This document shows, piece after piece, positions 34,337 to 45,690 of a stretch of DNA of 64,000 nt. Position 1 is the stretch's first letter. The number at the start of each line of letters is the position of its first letter. Origin of the DNA: Romanomermis culicivorax. Its lineage: Eukaryota > Nematoda > Enoplea > Mermithida > Mermithidae. The position numbers and the translations under genes were made by a program. The notes under the pieces were generated by a model. It had not been told where the DNA came from. It did not search any database and worked only from the letters and a program-made list of their open reading frames with translations. Where the stretch lies: contig CAWUHX010000042.1 of the NCBI GenBank assembly GCA_963922205.1, forward strand, positions 868,001 to 932,000. The letters are read 5' to 3'.

Positions 34337-35723
34337 ATGATGTTTGTTTTTGAAACGTTCACGGATACTCCAAAAGATTGGACCGCACTATTCTCTCTAG
34401 TCGACGGCGAACACACCATCGTCGTTTCTTTCGATGGAGCCGTCGACTGGGCGGGAATATATGCTCTTCTGGGTACCCAATTTAGGACTGATCATCAGAA
34501 GAAGAATAAAGATCCCGTAGTCAAAGCCATCCATTTTGGCGCTTACCGCGTAATCCGAAACATTGACATCTCCCCACTGCTATACGAGCCGGCTTGGAAG
34601 ATAGGATTCTTCCCCGAAAAACGTACGCTTAAAGCTACCGTTTCCACTATGTGGGTGCTGGACGTTTCCAAACTTACGCTATGATTCCCAGCAGCCCTGC
34701 AATTTTTCAACAACCCGGCGACATCGTTCCTGCAATCGGACGTCCTTGCCTATGGGGCCCTCGATGCCTACTATCTGTTGTTGTTGTTCTTGGCTTTCGG
34801 CTGTTGGGGCTTCATCCCCGAGGTTTACAACACCCCTGCGTTGTTTCCCCACAACGTGCTGGATGCCGCCAAAATCGACCACCTGGCTGAGACAGTCATT
34901 GCCGCCTTTCACAACGTCGCGTTGTCCGATGTTTACCTCCCGACTCCGCCGATCGAATATATCCCACGATATCGCAAGTCGCCCTACCCGCGATTATGCG
35001 AGACGAAGTTCTTTCAGCTTACAAATTTTTTTATGTATGATTGCACAGTGTCCAACCATGGTCGGTCTTTTTGTTTAGGAACGGTGCCTAACGGTTTTCG
35101 AGACTTCAAAGTTTTGACGCATATGACGCATCCCAAGCTGCTCACCACCCTGAAAGTGCCTAAAAAGAAAAAGAAGAAACAAAAAGATGAGTGGAATAAA
35201 TCACCGGACGTCTCCGACAACAAGGACCCGGCACTTCAACCGCGATCGGTATTCGATGACCCGAAGCGCCTTCAAGCAGCCGTCACCTCGGCCATGAAGA
35301 GTAACTTAACAGACCGAATCATTGAACTCCTCAACTTTCCAGTTTCCCGGATATACAAATTGGCTATTCGAGATCAAATGCAATATGATGACCCCACGTT
35401 GCCACTGCTTCGTCACGAGGTTGATGATGTCTGGATCAAAGGCCGATCAGCCATTGCGCGAGCTAACCTATTACGGTACCCATTATCATTATCACCCCTC
35501 CACCATTCTTTATTTTTTACAGGTGGACGGAGATTGGTTCCGACGGCTAACCTCTTTTATGCCGTTAGCCACGCTTTTAGCTTCGCCAAGCTCAGCCCAA
35601 GAATACGCCTCCATTAACGACTTGTTGCTCCCTCACGCCCAACCTATGAATTCTGATACGCGCGCCGCGTTCTACGAATGTATGTGGTACCGTACAGATG
35701 GCAACCCCAAATCATATTCCTGA
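34337..35723 (+). pseudogene. Extra ORF X downstream of integrase, possibly DEDD exonuclease-like
   Basis: Fragments at 34337-34684 (115 codons) and 34778-35617 plus overlapping frames to 35723 look like one decayed protein. The first part contains GEHTIVVSFDGAVDWAG and SPLLYEPAWKIGFFP. Just after the stop, the sequence LQSDVLAYGALDAYYLLL resembles exonuclease motif III (Y-x3-DA-xx-LL) of RNase D/WRN-type 3'-5' exonucleases, and FD-x-A-x-D would lie where motif I should be. Later parts are basic (PKKKKKKQKDE) and helical. The exonuclease idea is inference from two weak motifs. LTR elements do not normally carry this downstream of integrase. Confidence 0.4.
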
Positions 35724-35856
35724 ACGCGAGCTGTCCTTCACCAGTGAACCAGGAACGTATGTCTGCAACCGGTTCGCATTAAGCCCCATCATATTCGACG
35801 AGGAATTCCATATGGAAACGTCCGTTGAAGAAATTGAAATAGACAAATCCGACTAA

Positions 35857-38692
35857 ATGGCCAACCCGCACAGCTGTTTCCACTTTTATTCCTCGTTCAT
35901 CACAATCATTGATTTCCAAAATCGATTCTCGTTCCCCATGCCGGTGTACGTGTACCCCATGCCGCCTACGGCTTCGGTGCACACGCTCACCACCGAGGAG
36001 CTGCTGGACTGTCCCATTGATGTTGAAGTTGAACCCGCTGATGAAGAGTTCTTGGACACCCCAATTTTCGACCTCAACATAGCGAAGCTGCCCCCATGAA
36101 CCGAGGCGTCTGCCCTTCCTATGCTTGCTACGCCATCCGATGTTACAGCGAGGGCTACACAAATCACCGATTTTTTGAAACTTACGCTCCACGAAATTTC
36201 AACCCTGGCCCCGGCACCGATGGACGAATCTACCCCCATCCAACCTGCGGTGATGGATTCCAAAACCATGACCATAGACCAAATGTTGACGGACATTCCC
36301 GAAGAAAGCACCATAGACCAATCCACGTCTATGGACATCTTTCCCATAGAACCCGCCACTATGATGCCCCCAACAGGCACCCACCATGGATCCAGGAATC
36401 TACTTGGCAACTCCGAAGGTTCTGCCCGGACCTCCGATAATAGCCACCATTGCTGCTGCCAGGTATAGTGCTCCTGTATGTTTTTCGCAACAAATAATTT
36501 CAGCTACCCAATGGGACGCCTTGGCCGCAGCACTTGCCGCGTACCATTTTCTGCCGCCACCGCCCGGTATGTTGTTCCCCGAACTCCATTGGAAGGACTA
36601 CCCCGCAACGCTAAAAGAAGAGGTACAACACATTTTGTTGCCGCCAACAACGTTGGCAGCCCCGGTTCCTCAAGTGGCCCAAACGGCTCCGGTTATGGTC
36701 CAATCGGCCGTACAACCACAGGTCACCTTACCACCGCCAATCCCTTCACAGCCACCATGGGTGCCGCAACCGCCCCTGCCCGCGACTTCAGTGCCGCCAA
36801 TGGCGCCTGTGGATGTTCGAACCCCACAGGCCCCCAGCACGTCTGCGCCAGCTCTAGATCGCCATGGCAACCCTATTCGAAAACCCGGACATTACGAACA
36901 CTCCATGAAGCACAAAAAACACCTTCAGGAAGAAGTCAAGTATCGAAAATCTCACAAGAAGCATATGATGGACGAACCCAGCACAAGGTGTATGCCACCA
37001 CCCAGCACTTCGCATGCTGAGCGTGGCAAAACGCCTAGCCAACAAACAACCCGTCGCCGCGAACAACGCGATAAACAGAAAGCCCGTGAAGAAGCTCACA
37101 AATGTTCCCAGACAACTTCCACACTGAAACCAAAAATCACATCAATGAAAACAGCAGCGCTGGCAACACAACCGCCGCCTGCTTGTCAATCAGATACTCA
37201 CCGTTCACGCCATGAGTCTCACTCTTGTGATGATCGCCACCATAAAGAAACTCAGCAAATTCACGCCACCAGCCACGATAGCCATCAACAGGAACGCCGC
37301 GACGATGCACCGCCTCACCGTACTCAAAGCGAACAAACATGTCAAGTGCATTCGACCGGTTTCTACGAAGATGCGCACTGGCGCCATTTCCGCCGGTCAC
37401 CGCCAAAGTTGACGGATTTCATTAGCCTGTTGTACAGAGACGCTGAAATTCAAGGACATATGGAAGCCTTGAAACACCCACCGAAAGACGGGTTCAAAGC
37501 TCTGCTCCCGCCACCGCCTCCTATGGACGTGGAACCTGCCACGTCAGCCGCAACTTGGATTCCACCTATGGTCACATCGCAGCCACCTACGGCTCCGACG
37601 TCCACTATGACAACTACGGTAACTCACACCACGTCGCTGCCGCCTACGGCCCCAATGTCAGTTCAGAGTACCGCGCAAGCCCAACCACCATTGGTTATCG
37701 CAACTAGGCCGGTCCTTGGAGTCCCTCCACCAGCAAGTTCTGCGCCAACGATCGAACCCTGGTTGCCTAGCGAAGCTACCCGCTTGCCCAACTATACGCA
37801 TTTCCAAACCACAGATTTGCCGCATTGTGTTACCCTATTGAGGCCCCACCATCCGCGGCTTATTGATCCATCCGTTGAATTTTTCACGCCGTGTACGTTG
37901 CACGAAATGGTTTTGATCAACTTTTTCGGCTGCCTTGGTATTCGCATCACCATGGCTGTGCACATTGGCGCAACAAAAGCCTCGCTCACTTTGTACCAAT
38001 ATTTTTACGAACACTATCGCCCCTCGTACCAAGAACAACAACCGCTCGTCTCGCACTACGTGGCCCCACTGATACTGCAATGGGTCCCTGGCCTGTGGGC
38101 TAAGGAGCTCCGGGTGGTCGATGCCGTTCACACCGCCCATTTGGCCCTTTTCCTCTATGAATCCCGCGGTTTGGATAACCCATCCTGCTTACTGCAGGCC
38201 TACAACACTGCTGTCGGTTTGATCGACAGCTGGATGGCATATCCGCAATACGCACCATTCCTGCAACCGCTCGAAATTGCCGACATTCAATGAACTTACT
38301 TGCAACACCATAGCGAAACAGATCGCCCTGCACGCCTGTTGCGTCGGCACAACTTCTCCGCCTGGTGGAACTTGTTGCCACCGCGACCACTGCGGCCGAC
38401 AGGTTTGCCCACAGACTGCCCGTCGTTGATCGCTACACAATTGCCGCCTCGGGGTGTGAATCCTCTCTCTCCGCTTGGATCGCAAACGTATGCCTCGTCA
38501 TCCCGCCGCCGCGACAGCACCGATCACGGTCATAACCACAACTCCCGCACTGTTCGTTTTGATGGCCATGATGATCCTCGCGACCCCCACAGCTATCATA
38601 ATGACCGATACCGCCAAAGCAACCGCAACCATCGCGATTATCAACAACAACCTCGATCTGCCTCCGACACTCACCAACGCCGCCGCCATTGA
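35857..38692 (+). pseudogene. Extra ORF Y: large Pro/His/Arg-rich protein of the nested LTR element
   Basis: An acidic N-terminal segment ([36 protein letters not shown]) spans 35857-36385 in two frames. A 635-codon frame follows at 36386-38293. It has Pro-rich linkers, a Lys/Arg/His-rich middle ([25 protein letters not shown]-like) and a globular C-terminal domain ([20 protein letters not shown] ... [19 protein letters not shown]). TGA 38291-38293 interrupts it, but the same frame runs on to 38692 with a Ser/Arg/His/Asp tail ([19 protein letters not shown]). I recall similar proteins as abundant in mermithid nematode predictions. Function unknown; Gag-like nucleic-acid binding is a guess. 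Confidence 0.55.
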
Positions 38693-39264
38693 CACGAAGC
38701 TTTTTGTACGTTAATGTTGGTTTTTCTTTGTTTTTTGTTTTTCATTTAACTGCGTCTAATACCAGTTGTTTCTTTTCTAATCTCTTTTGTTGTGCTTTAT
38801 TTTTGTACTAGTATTCCCAGCGCAGGTGCAGCCTACGCTAAGACCACGCAGTAAGGCGACTGTTTGTTGTACCGCCACAGGCCCCCACTCGCGCCGTTCT
38901 TTGTCCTTACCGCCTCGGCCGCCATATCCACGTTTTATTGTCACCGCCATCGTAGTGGCCGACCTCGCCCTCCCATCCGTATGCTGTCATATGCTGGTGC
39001 ACTCCAGTATATCGGTGCGGACAGAGTGACAACGCAAGCTGCGGCTTTGCTGACCTTAGGGCCTTCCTAGTTGCACTCGCCTTGGGAGGTCTCACCCTAC
39101 GCCCCCCCCTAAAATCGGCTCAAACAACCCCAAAAACTCTGCCAGCCCCTTTGTGCGATACCGAAGACCCCTTGGGCCACCCCGATGACGGCCTGTAGTG
39201 GCGGTTCCCTTCCCCTTGCACGTTTTTGGTTACTTCTTGATGATCGCTTAGGGCGATCTACTGC
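38693..39264 (+). other. Untranslated region before the 3' LTR
   Basis: Short frames only; nothing recognised. It includes the approach to the polypurine tract. Confidence 0.4.
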
Positions 39265-39277
39265 AAGGGGGGAGAGG
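39265..39277 (+). other. Polypurine tract
   Basis: AAGGGGGGAGAGG stands directly before the 3' LTR, where plus-strand DNA synthesis of an LTR element is primed. Confidence 0.75.
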
Positions 39278-39514
39278 TGTTGTAGTGTGTTTTCCGCCGA
39301 TTTTCATTGTTTTTGTCAAAGCGCGTATGAGGCCCATAGGTGGCAAGTGGAGAGAGCAAGGCGGACCATTAGCAGCCATCTTACTGTAGTGCACGTCAGT
39401 ACACATGCGCTGGTCTCTCTCAATTATTATTATTGTTGTTCGTTTTTTGTATACTAGTTGTGTGCCTCGCCGGCTGCCACTGTTCTGGCCACTCGTCGCC
39501 TCCCACCATGCAGC
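39278..39514 (+). repeat. 3' LTR
   Basis: This is a direct repeat of 26874-27111, beginning TGTTGTAGTGTGTTTTCCGC and ending ATGCAGC, followed by the target duplication CCTA. Confidence 0.82.
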
Positions 39515-39518
39515 CCTA

Positions 39519-39810
39519 CCGTTGAGATTGTTGTTGGCAACCAATGTCAAATTGCAAGCAGCACCATTAGCTTTCATAATTCGAATAGTAAAGTATATAA
39601 ATTTTTTTGACATATCCAGCATATATGAATCATGTGAAATAGCAAACTCATATGGTCCCTTATTAGTACAAGGATTTTGGAGTTGAATTTTGGACCAAAA
39701 ACTTCTATGAATAGCAACTTGTGTTGGACATATGGTAAATAAATCTAGTTAAGTTTTACTACTAGGAGAGGATGCAGCATCAATAAATTTACTAATTTCG
39801 AATAGATATC
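39519..39810 (-). pseudogene. N-terminal fragment of the Polinton major capsid protein
   Basis: On the minus strand the frame reads LDLFTICPTQVAIHRSFWSK and then CTNKGPYEFAISHD and YMLDMSKKFIYFTIRIMKAN. This matches the start of Polinton major capsid proteins (the F54H12.2-like family: LDLFS-PPTQ ... PIEF ... YIDL ... L-VRV). These are double jelly-roll capsid proteins. An in-frame TAA lies just upstream of LDLF. The LTR element cuts the gene at 39514, and the continuation is at 26734-26869. Confidence 0.65.
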
Positions 39811-40638
39811 CTTAAACCAACTACTCTTCATGGAGTCTTCTTTAAAAATGAGGAACATCATTTTAGATGTTTAAGTTTTTGTTGTTTTTGATGTTGATGA
39901 TGATGATGATGATCATTATTCAACTTTTTATTGCTCTTTATTTGTACCATAGAATTTATATGTTTATGCTTTCCTGTACCTTTTCCTTTCTAAATGTAGT
40001 CACCCATCTTTCATCCATGCTCAGCAACATTTTCTTTGAAAGAACAACCCCCTACCACATCACCTGCAATTTCGGAACCTGCAGCAAGTGTATGCTTTCT
40101 TGCAGATTTTAACAAAGGCATAGCTAGATGTCACAAACTCTTGAAAAATTACCCACTTCTCCTCCCTGGTGTCTATAATAAAAAGGGTATGCTGCTCTAA
40201 AACCTTCTAAGGCTCCACCTATTTGGAATGTATTATCTTGAATGCTATGTTGATAAATATTAACCCAGTAATCTACAGTTTTGGGGACAAATACTGTATG
40301 CATATCTTCCTTTGTAAATCAAAATGAACAAGTGAAAAAATAAATAAATAAATTAAGAGCATTTGTAAAAATTCAACCTGAGGACAACCTGTCCAAATGC
40401 AAATGAATGAATAAATGCTAGTAAAAATTTGATACCATTATTATTATAGGAATGAAGGAGTACGTGGCCAGAATTGTTATTTAACTAAAACATTCCCAAG
40501 TTGGAATGGTATAAATTCATTTATACTGTTTTTTTATATTAATTTCGAGTACAGTAATTTCTTTTAATTGAATGGGTGTATAGTGAGGTGTTTCATATAA
40601 TCGACTTACAATATCCTTGTATTTTTCCTGCACATTCA
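39811..40638. other. Polinton interior, nothing further recognised
   Basis: AT-rich with a GAT trinucleotide run near 39890-39915. It may contain decayed capsid coding or spacer DNA. No coherent ORF. Confidence 0.4.
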
Positions 40639-41654
40639 CTACGCGTAAAATGGTGCTAAAGTATTTCCAACAATTTGATTTTCAATAATATTACAGTAAA
40701 CATAAAAACTCTGTAAATTGTTTAAGTTTGGTGGTTGAATTCCTAACATATATATATGTTTAAATCCTGGCTCGGCAAGAAAAATATCTTTGGATGATGG
40801 AATATGAGCATTAGACTTTTGGGGTTTTCCTCCAACAGTATACAGGTTAATATTCACACTTCTATTTAAAAAATCTTCAGTGGCTGCATCAGAAGCAGTA
40901 TTGGTAGTGCTAAAACCTAGATTTTCCATCAAATGGTTGCTTACATTGATTCTCTGCAAACCTGTACCACTTCCTATTTTCATATTAACCAAACCTCGAC
41001 TGTGTTCATCATATGAAAACATGATTTCAATGTCAGTTCCTGCAATTGCTTCTCCAATTTTTGCATTCAATTGTCAATTAACTCAGAAACCATAAAGTAA
41101 TGTTTTTCCAAAACTATAATTTTAATTTCTTTAATAGGTTCAACTTTATTATGGACACCATCTCTAATTAACTTTATTATATTATCTCCACCATGATTGG
41201 AAAACGTAGCCCAAGTATAGGGGTATATTATGTCACTTAACCCTGCCTCCCAACTACCATCTAGCTTCAGATGGTAGGGTGCATGGGCTGAAAAATCTCA
41301 GGGATATTTCCCTATTCACTACTACTAAGTAAAGTCACATAAAATTGATCATCAAAGGTTGTCATTATTTATAATGTTAGCTCTTGTAGGTATTGTCTGC
41401 AATGAGTTAGGTTACCATAATAGTCCTGGTACGGGGCCAGGTAATAAATACCTTATACAAGCGCACAATAAGCCAACCCACAACTGTGTATTGTTATTGT
41501 AGAGAGATAAATTTATAATAGCTGTAATGACTACAATATATATTAGTATGAGTTGACTAGAAAACACCACTTCATTTTGAGGTAAATGTTTTCTGAAAAA
41601 ATACCAAACACTGACACGAGATGATTCCGAAGGAGTGCTATTACTACTATCCAT
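40639..41654 (-). pseudogene. Polinton second capsid (penton-like) protein
   Basis: The N-terminal part (41654 downward) has LPQNEVVFSSQLILIY. After breaks, a 143-codon frame (41070-40639) reads ENLGFSTTNTASDAATEDFL, then KHIYMLGIQPPNLNNLQSFY and YVYCNIIENQIVGNTLAPF. The last segment is the YVYCDI-x-Q-x-VGD-x-APLLR signature of the minor capsid protein that accompanies the major capsid in Polintons. Stops and shifts near 41080-41410 break it. It lies next to the protease gene, the usual capsid cluster. Confidence 0.6.
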
Positions 41655-42000
41655 TTCAAAATAAAAAATCTTTATTTAACAATTCGATAATTAATTATAA
41701 ATTCTATAAGAAGGCAGAGCTAGTAAAGTAACCAATAAAAAAATGCAAAAATACATAAAGAAAGCAGAGCTAGTAAAGTAATAAAATTATACAAAATACA
41801 TAAAGAAGGTGGAGTTAATTTTTACAAATGGGTGCATAATTTATTTCGCAATCGACCTTTTAGAGAAAATTTACAATGAAAAAACTTACGAACTAGCTTA
41901 TAATTGTAACCAAAATTTGTATTACTAAAACTTTTAAACATTTTATACATAGGAACATGTTGCACTTTATGATATTAAAATTAGAGGGTATATATACTGC

Positions 42001-42298
42001 AAACTCTGCTATAAAAATTTTGTAGGTGTTCCTTATTTGTGTGTCATACTGTAGCCTTCTTGTTTATATAGTTTATAAAAGCAGGAATAATTGGTGGTAA
42101 ACCATATGAATCAAAATAATATACAGAGTTATCATTATCAAAATACATAGCTATCCAATGACTTCCTTTTTGAAAAGATGTATCAGTGTTTGCAATTAAA
42201 GATGCAGGTCTTTTAAATATATCTAGTAATGTATCGCAAGCAAAACCCCCAAGAAAATTTCTTGATAAAATTGCATCTTGTTGACCATAGTATGCCAA
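42001..42298 (-). pseudogene. Polinton adenain-like cysteine protease
   Basis: The frame at 42298-42044 reads MAYYGQQDAILSRNFLGGFA, then ACDTLLDIFKRPASLIANTD and GSHWIAMYFDNDNSVYYFDS. The block with G-[ST]-H-W-[IV]-A carries the catalytic His and the following FDS the acidic residue of adenovirus-type (C5) proteases, which mature Polinton and adenovirus capsids. The domain is cut by a stop at about 42044 before the catalytic Cys region, which is not recognisable downstream. Confidence 0.75.
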
Positions 42299-42299
42299 T

Positions 42300-43380
42300 T
42301 CAAAGTTGTTCCTTGTAGTCCTCCTTTTGTATCTCCTTTTCTAACTTCACAAGTACCCTATTTTGACTGTCTAGTAAATGTTTAGTTTTTAAAATCTTTT
42401 CAATTTTGTATTCTTTGATATCAGGGCTAAAATCAATTTTCTGTAGCTCTTTTTCATAAAAACTTCCTTCTATATCCTCCCCTTCCAAATCTTGAATTCT
42501 ATAAAGTGTATGATTTCTAATCTTCACAATTTGTTTTACCCTAAAAACTTCCCCATTCCATTGAGGTAAATAACATTTGTCAAACATGCCTCTATGCTTA
42601 CTAGTTCATATGTAATCCCCTATGTTAATCTTAGGTTTTAACTGTATGCATTCTCGGGGTAAAGTCTCTACTATATAATTATTTCGTTAAAATAATTCAC
42701 ATTAACAGGTTTTTCACTAATTGATCTATGGATAGAATGATTATAGTTTGAAAAAACTGCTGGTAAAATATCAATCTATTTATAAGTGGTAAACTCTGTA
42801 AAATATTTAAATAATTTAGTTTTTAAGGTTCTCTCAAACCATTCCATCGTTGAACATTTTATGTCTTCATTCTGTGAGGTAAAAAATGTATATCATTAGC
42901 TTTTAATAATTTCTGGAAATCTTTGTTGACAAATTCTTTACTTTTATGGCTGGGCACTCTCCAAGGGATTCAACCTCTTTTTAAAATATTTTGAAAAGCA
43001 TCGCATACATTTTTTGCATGTCTTGATTTTAATGGTTCAACCCATGCGTATTTACTTAACACATCTACACACATAAACATAAATTTGTATCTGTTGTTAA
43101 AATCTGCTAAAGAAGACATATGGGCCAAATCAATTCTCCATTGTTGATCCACAGCTGTAATATAAATACCGTTAGGTGAAAACTTTTTGTTGACTTGTTT
43201 ATGTAGGGTCTGACTATCTTATTTTGAGAGCCAATCTTTAACATTTTTATGTGTAATTGTTTTACAGTGTTTTCTAGCCTCAACATATATTTTTTCAATA
43301 CTAGAAAAGGCTGTAGGATTCCTGTCTAAATTTTTGTACAATTTCAAAAGTAAGGTATTCATCATTCTAGTTCAAAGGAG
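42300..43380 (-). pseudogene. Polinton retroviral-type integrase
   Basis: Fragments in order on the minus strand are an N-terminal helix region (MNTLLLKLYKNLDRNPTAFS), then QQWRIDLAHMSSLADFNNRY and MCVDVLSKYAWVEPLKSRHA with the first two catalytic Asp candidates. Next come a core part ending TSQNEDIKCSTMEWFERTLK with the Glu, and a C-terminal domain 42587-42300 (YRIQDLEGEDIEGSFYEKEL ... IEKILKTKH) that is the chromodomain-like tail of Polinton integrases. In-frame stops at about 43220, 42970 and 42785 and at least one shift inactivate it. Integrase inserts the element and makes the 6-bp duplication seen here. Confidence 0.78.
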
Positions 43381-43408
43381 TATACTATCTGAGTGATCCA
43401 ACTTTTCT

Positions 43409-43790
43409 TCATATTTTCTTTTCTGTCCAGTTTCCTATACTCAAGATTGTATTGTCTTTGATGTCTTCTTTGTCACTTGAAAATACACCAATACCTTTCA
43501 TGAGGGATTTATTCAACTGCTTGACACTACTGCTTGCCTGACCATCTGATTCTTCCATAGCTGTTTGGTAGGAATGCTTCTGAGGTAGAGTGAATAACAT
43601 TTTACATAAAGGATTTCCTATAGCCTCTAATTGTACATTATGTTTTCTCAAAGCAAAAGCAAATTCGATTACTCCTAATGGTTGCATAATTTTTGAACAT
43701 TTACATGACAAATCATGAAATAAATCAATAGTATGTGATCCTTCAATTAATTTTCCATCAATCAATACTTCTCCTTGCTGGTTAACATTT
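43409..43790 (-). pseudogene. Polinton small protein, unrecognised
   Basis: A 118-codon frame (GKLIEGSHTIDLFHDLSCKC ... VIEFAFALRKHNVQLEAIGN) is protein-like and lies between integrase and the next upstream ORF on the same strand, so it is probably an element gene. The residue pattern resembles no family I can name. Confidence 0.4.
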
Positions 43791-43874
43791 ATGCTAGGGT
43801 TATGTCACACATGTTCCAATAATAAAGATGCTGAACGTTTAAATTGTTTAGGAATACTGTTGAGTAACTTTTCA

Positions 43875-44560
43875 TCATTCAATCAATTTTTTTCTTTTTC
43901 TTTCATTAGCACCATCATTTTCATTTTCATTATCATCAATAACCTTTTGTTTCAAAATTATGGTAGCCAGTTGGGCATTTTCATGTTCAAAAGTTGAATA
44001 TTGTGAAAATAATTGTGAGTACGTTTTGTATTGTTCTTTGGGTGTTAATGTATTATCCTTCAAAATGCGCTCCAATTCATTACAATACATGTCAACTTGT
44101 TCAGCTATACCTGCCTTTCCATTTGCAGTCAAAAAAGAAGCATAGTTATTTAGCTTATTCAGAACGTCATGAGGAGTAAGAGCAAATTTACTTGCAAATT
44201 TCATTCTATAATAATTTCTCTGTAACAAATGTTGCTTGTGTAGATAATAGAACTGGTAATACTAGAGGTAAAAATGCTCCAATTCTTGCACATTTATTAC
44301 ATAAATCTTTTTTGTTGTTTTTTTGTGTCTTGCAGCTAAAGCTCTAAGAAATAATTTATCTTTTGCCAATTTCTTTTTTAACTTAGAATTAATAGGAATA
44401 TTACCATTCAATATGTTTTATTAGATTTCACATATACAACAGATCAGATTGAGGGAAGAATGTTGAAGAAAAACACGTCTCTGAATACAATTTGAATTTT
44501 TCAACACATTAAGTTTGTGAATATGTTTCTTTAATCTAGAAGCCATGCAAAACAGGCTGT
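43875..44560 (-). pseudogene. Polinton small coiled protein, unrecognised
   Basis: The frame 44228-43875 encodes about 117 charged residues (FALTPHDVLNKLNNYASFL; EQYKTYSQLFSQYSTFEHEN) ending in a basic NERKRKK. Upstream, to 44560, another frame reads GNIPINSKLKKKLAKDKLFL and ALAARHKKTTKK, reminiscent of a short basic Polinton protein with the theme GxIPL. Together they may be one broken gene. Function unknown. Confidence 0.4.
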
Positions 44561-45240
44561 ACAGTAAAGAAAAATATTACAATAATGACCAAATGCTAAA
44601 TGAAAATTAAAACAATTGATGTGAATAGTTATAAGTATGGGTCGTGTGGTTAAGTATAGGTAGTGCTGTAGGATACCTCAGCAGTATTGCATAAGAGGCG
44701 GGGTGAGATGGGAGTGTATTAGGGTAATCAAATTATTATGGTAATCGAGTTATTATGGTAATTGAGTTTATTATGGTAATGGAATGGTCATGGAATTACT
44801 GTAGTTGTGAGGTCGCGTTGATTTCCAATTGTTGCAGATGTCGATGAAAATTAGTGTTTTTTATTCTTTTGTTTAGTTTTAGTTTTTCGAAAGTTTCTTT
44901 AGTGTAGTGAATGGAAGTTGGTGAAGAGTATGAAAGAATGGAAAAGGGAACAGACCAAAAATAAAAACTGCATTCAGGAGTGCAAATTATGAAGTTTCAT
45001 GTGAACAGGTTTGATTTTTGGAAATGAAGTTGTCAATAAATTTGGAAACAAAGTTGTGAAAAAGGAAAAAGGCATGTTTTTGGAGTACTGCAAATTGATA
45101 ATTTTTGTCCCTGGAAAAAAGTTGAGTTGTTGGAGAGTAATGCATTCTGGATCAATCTGGATCAGTAATGTGTTCTGGATCAACTTTTTGTATTGAGGCA
45201 AAATTATTTTAAACCTCTTGCCTCGGTGAGCCAGTTGTAA
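44561..45240. other. Polinton spacer with TATGGTAAT motif cluster
   Basis: At 44720-44790 the motif TTATGGTAATYGAG recurs three to four times, resembling the subterminal motif block at 25006-25080. The plus-strand ORFs here do not look like real proteins. Confidence 0.4.
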
Positions 45241-45244
45241 TGAC

Positions 45245-45690
45245 CAGTTCTTAGTAATACTTTACTTGATCCAAGAATGGCGATGGGGGACAAATGGGCG
45301 ATTAAGGGGCACAACAAGGATAATAATAATAACACCAAATCGACGATCGCTTTGGCCGTCGATATGAAACACAAAACAAATGCTTGCAAATAACTCGCAT
45401 CTCGCTCCAAATTCTCACTCTCTCTCAAAAGATGCTTGCAAATAAAATTAACAACTGCAAATTCTGACTAAATCATGCTTTGCTTCTCTTTAAATATGGC
45501 TCCTGTGGCCACTCCTTTGATGTTGCGGTAGGTCTTGCTTCTATCGATCTCCTTCCGCCAATTGCTGCTTATTGCTTCAGTTGTCTCACTAATTTGGTCA
45601 CGCCTTCTAATAATTATGCTTGCTTCCTACGGTGGGCTTAGCCACACCTCTGTGCTTCTGTGCATGCTTCTGTATCTATTTACATTAAAA
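45245..45690 (-). repeat. Possible solo LTR inside the Polinton
   Basis: This ~450-base patch is GC-richer than its surroundings. On the minus strand it has a TATA-like ATATTTAAAGAG, a G/T-rich U5-like stretch, and an end ...CATTACA followed by ACTGGCTCACC, like an LTR end next to a primer site. No coding sequence follows, so a solo LTR is the best guess. No partner copy exists in the window. Confidence 0.35.

Larger units (their letters stand above)
26874..39514 (+). mobile_element. Ty3/gypsy-type LTR retrotransposon nested in the Polinton
   Basis: Two direct LTRs of ~238 bp bound 12.6 kb, flanked by the 4-base duplication CCTA (26870-26873 and 39515-39518). A polypurine tract precedes the right LTR. 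Gene order is gag, protease, RT, RNase H, integrase, then two additional ORFs. The RT-RNase H-integrase order places it in the Ty3/gypsy group. The LTRs differ at roughly 20 sites by eye, so the insertion is old, and the genes hold stops and shifts. It interrupts the Polinton capsid gene, so the Polinton was there first. Confidence 0.88.
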
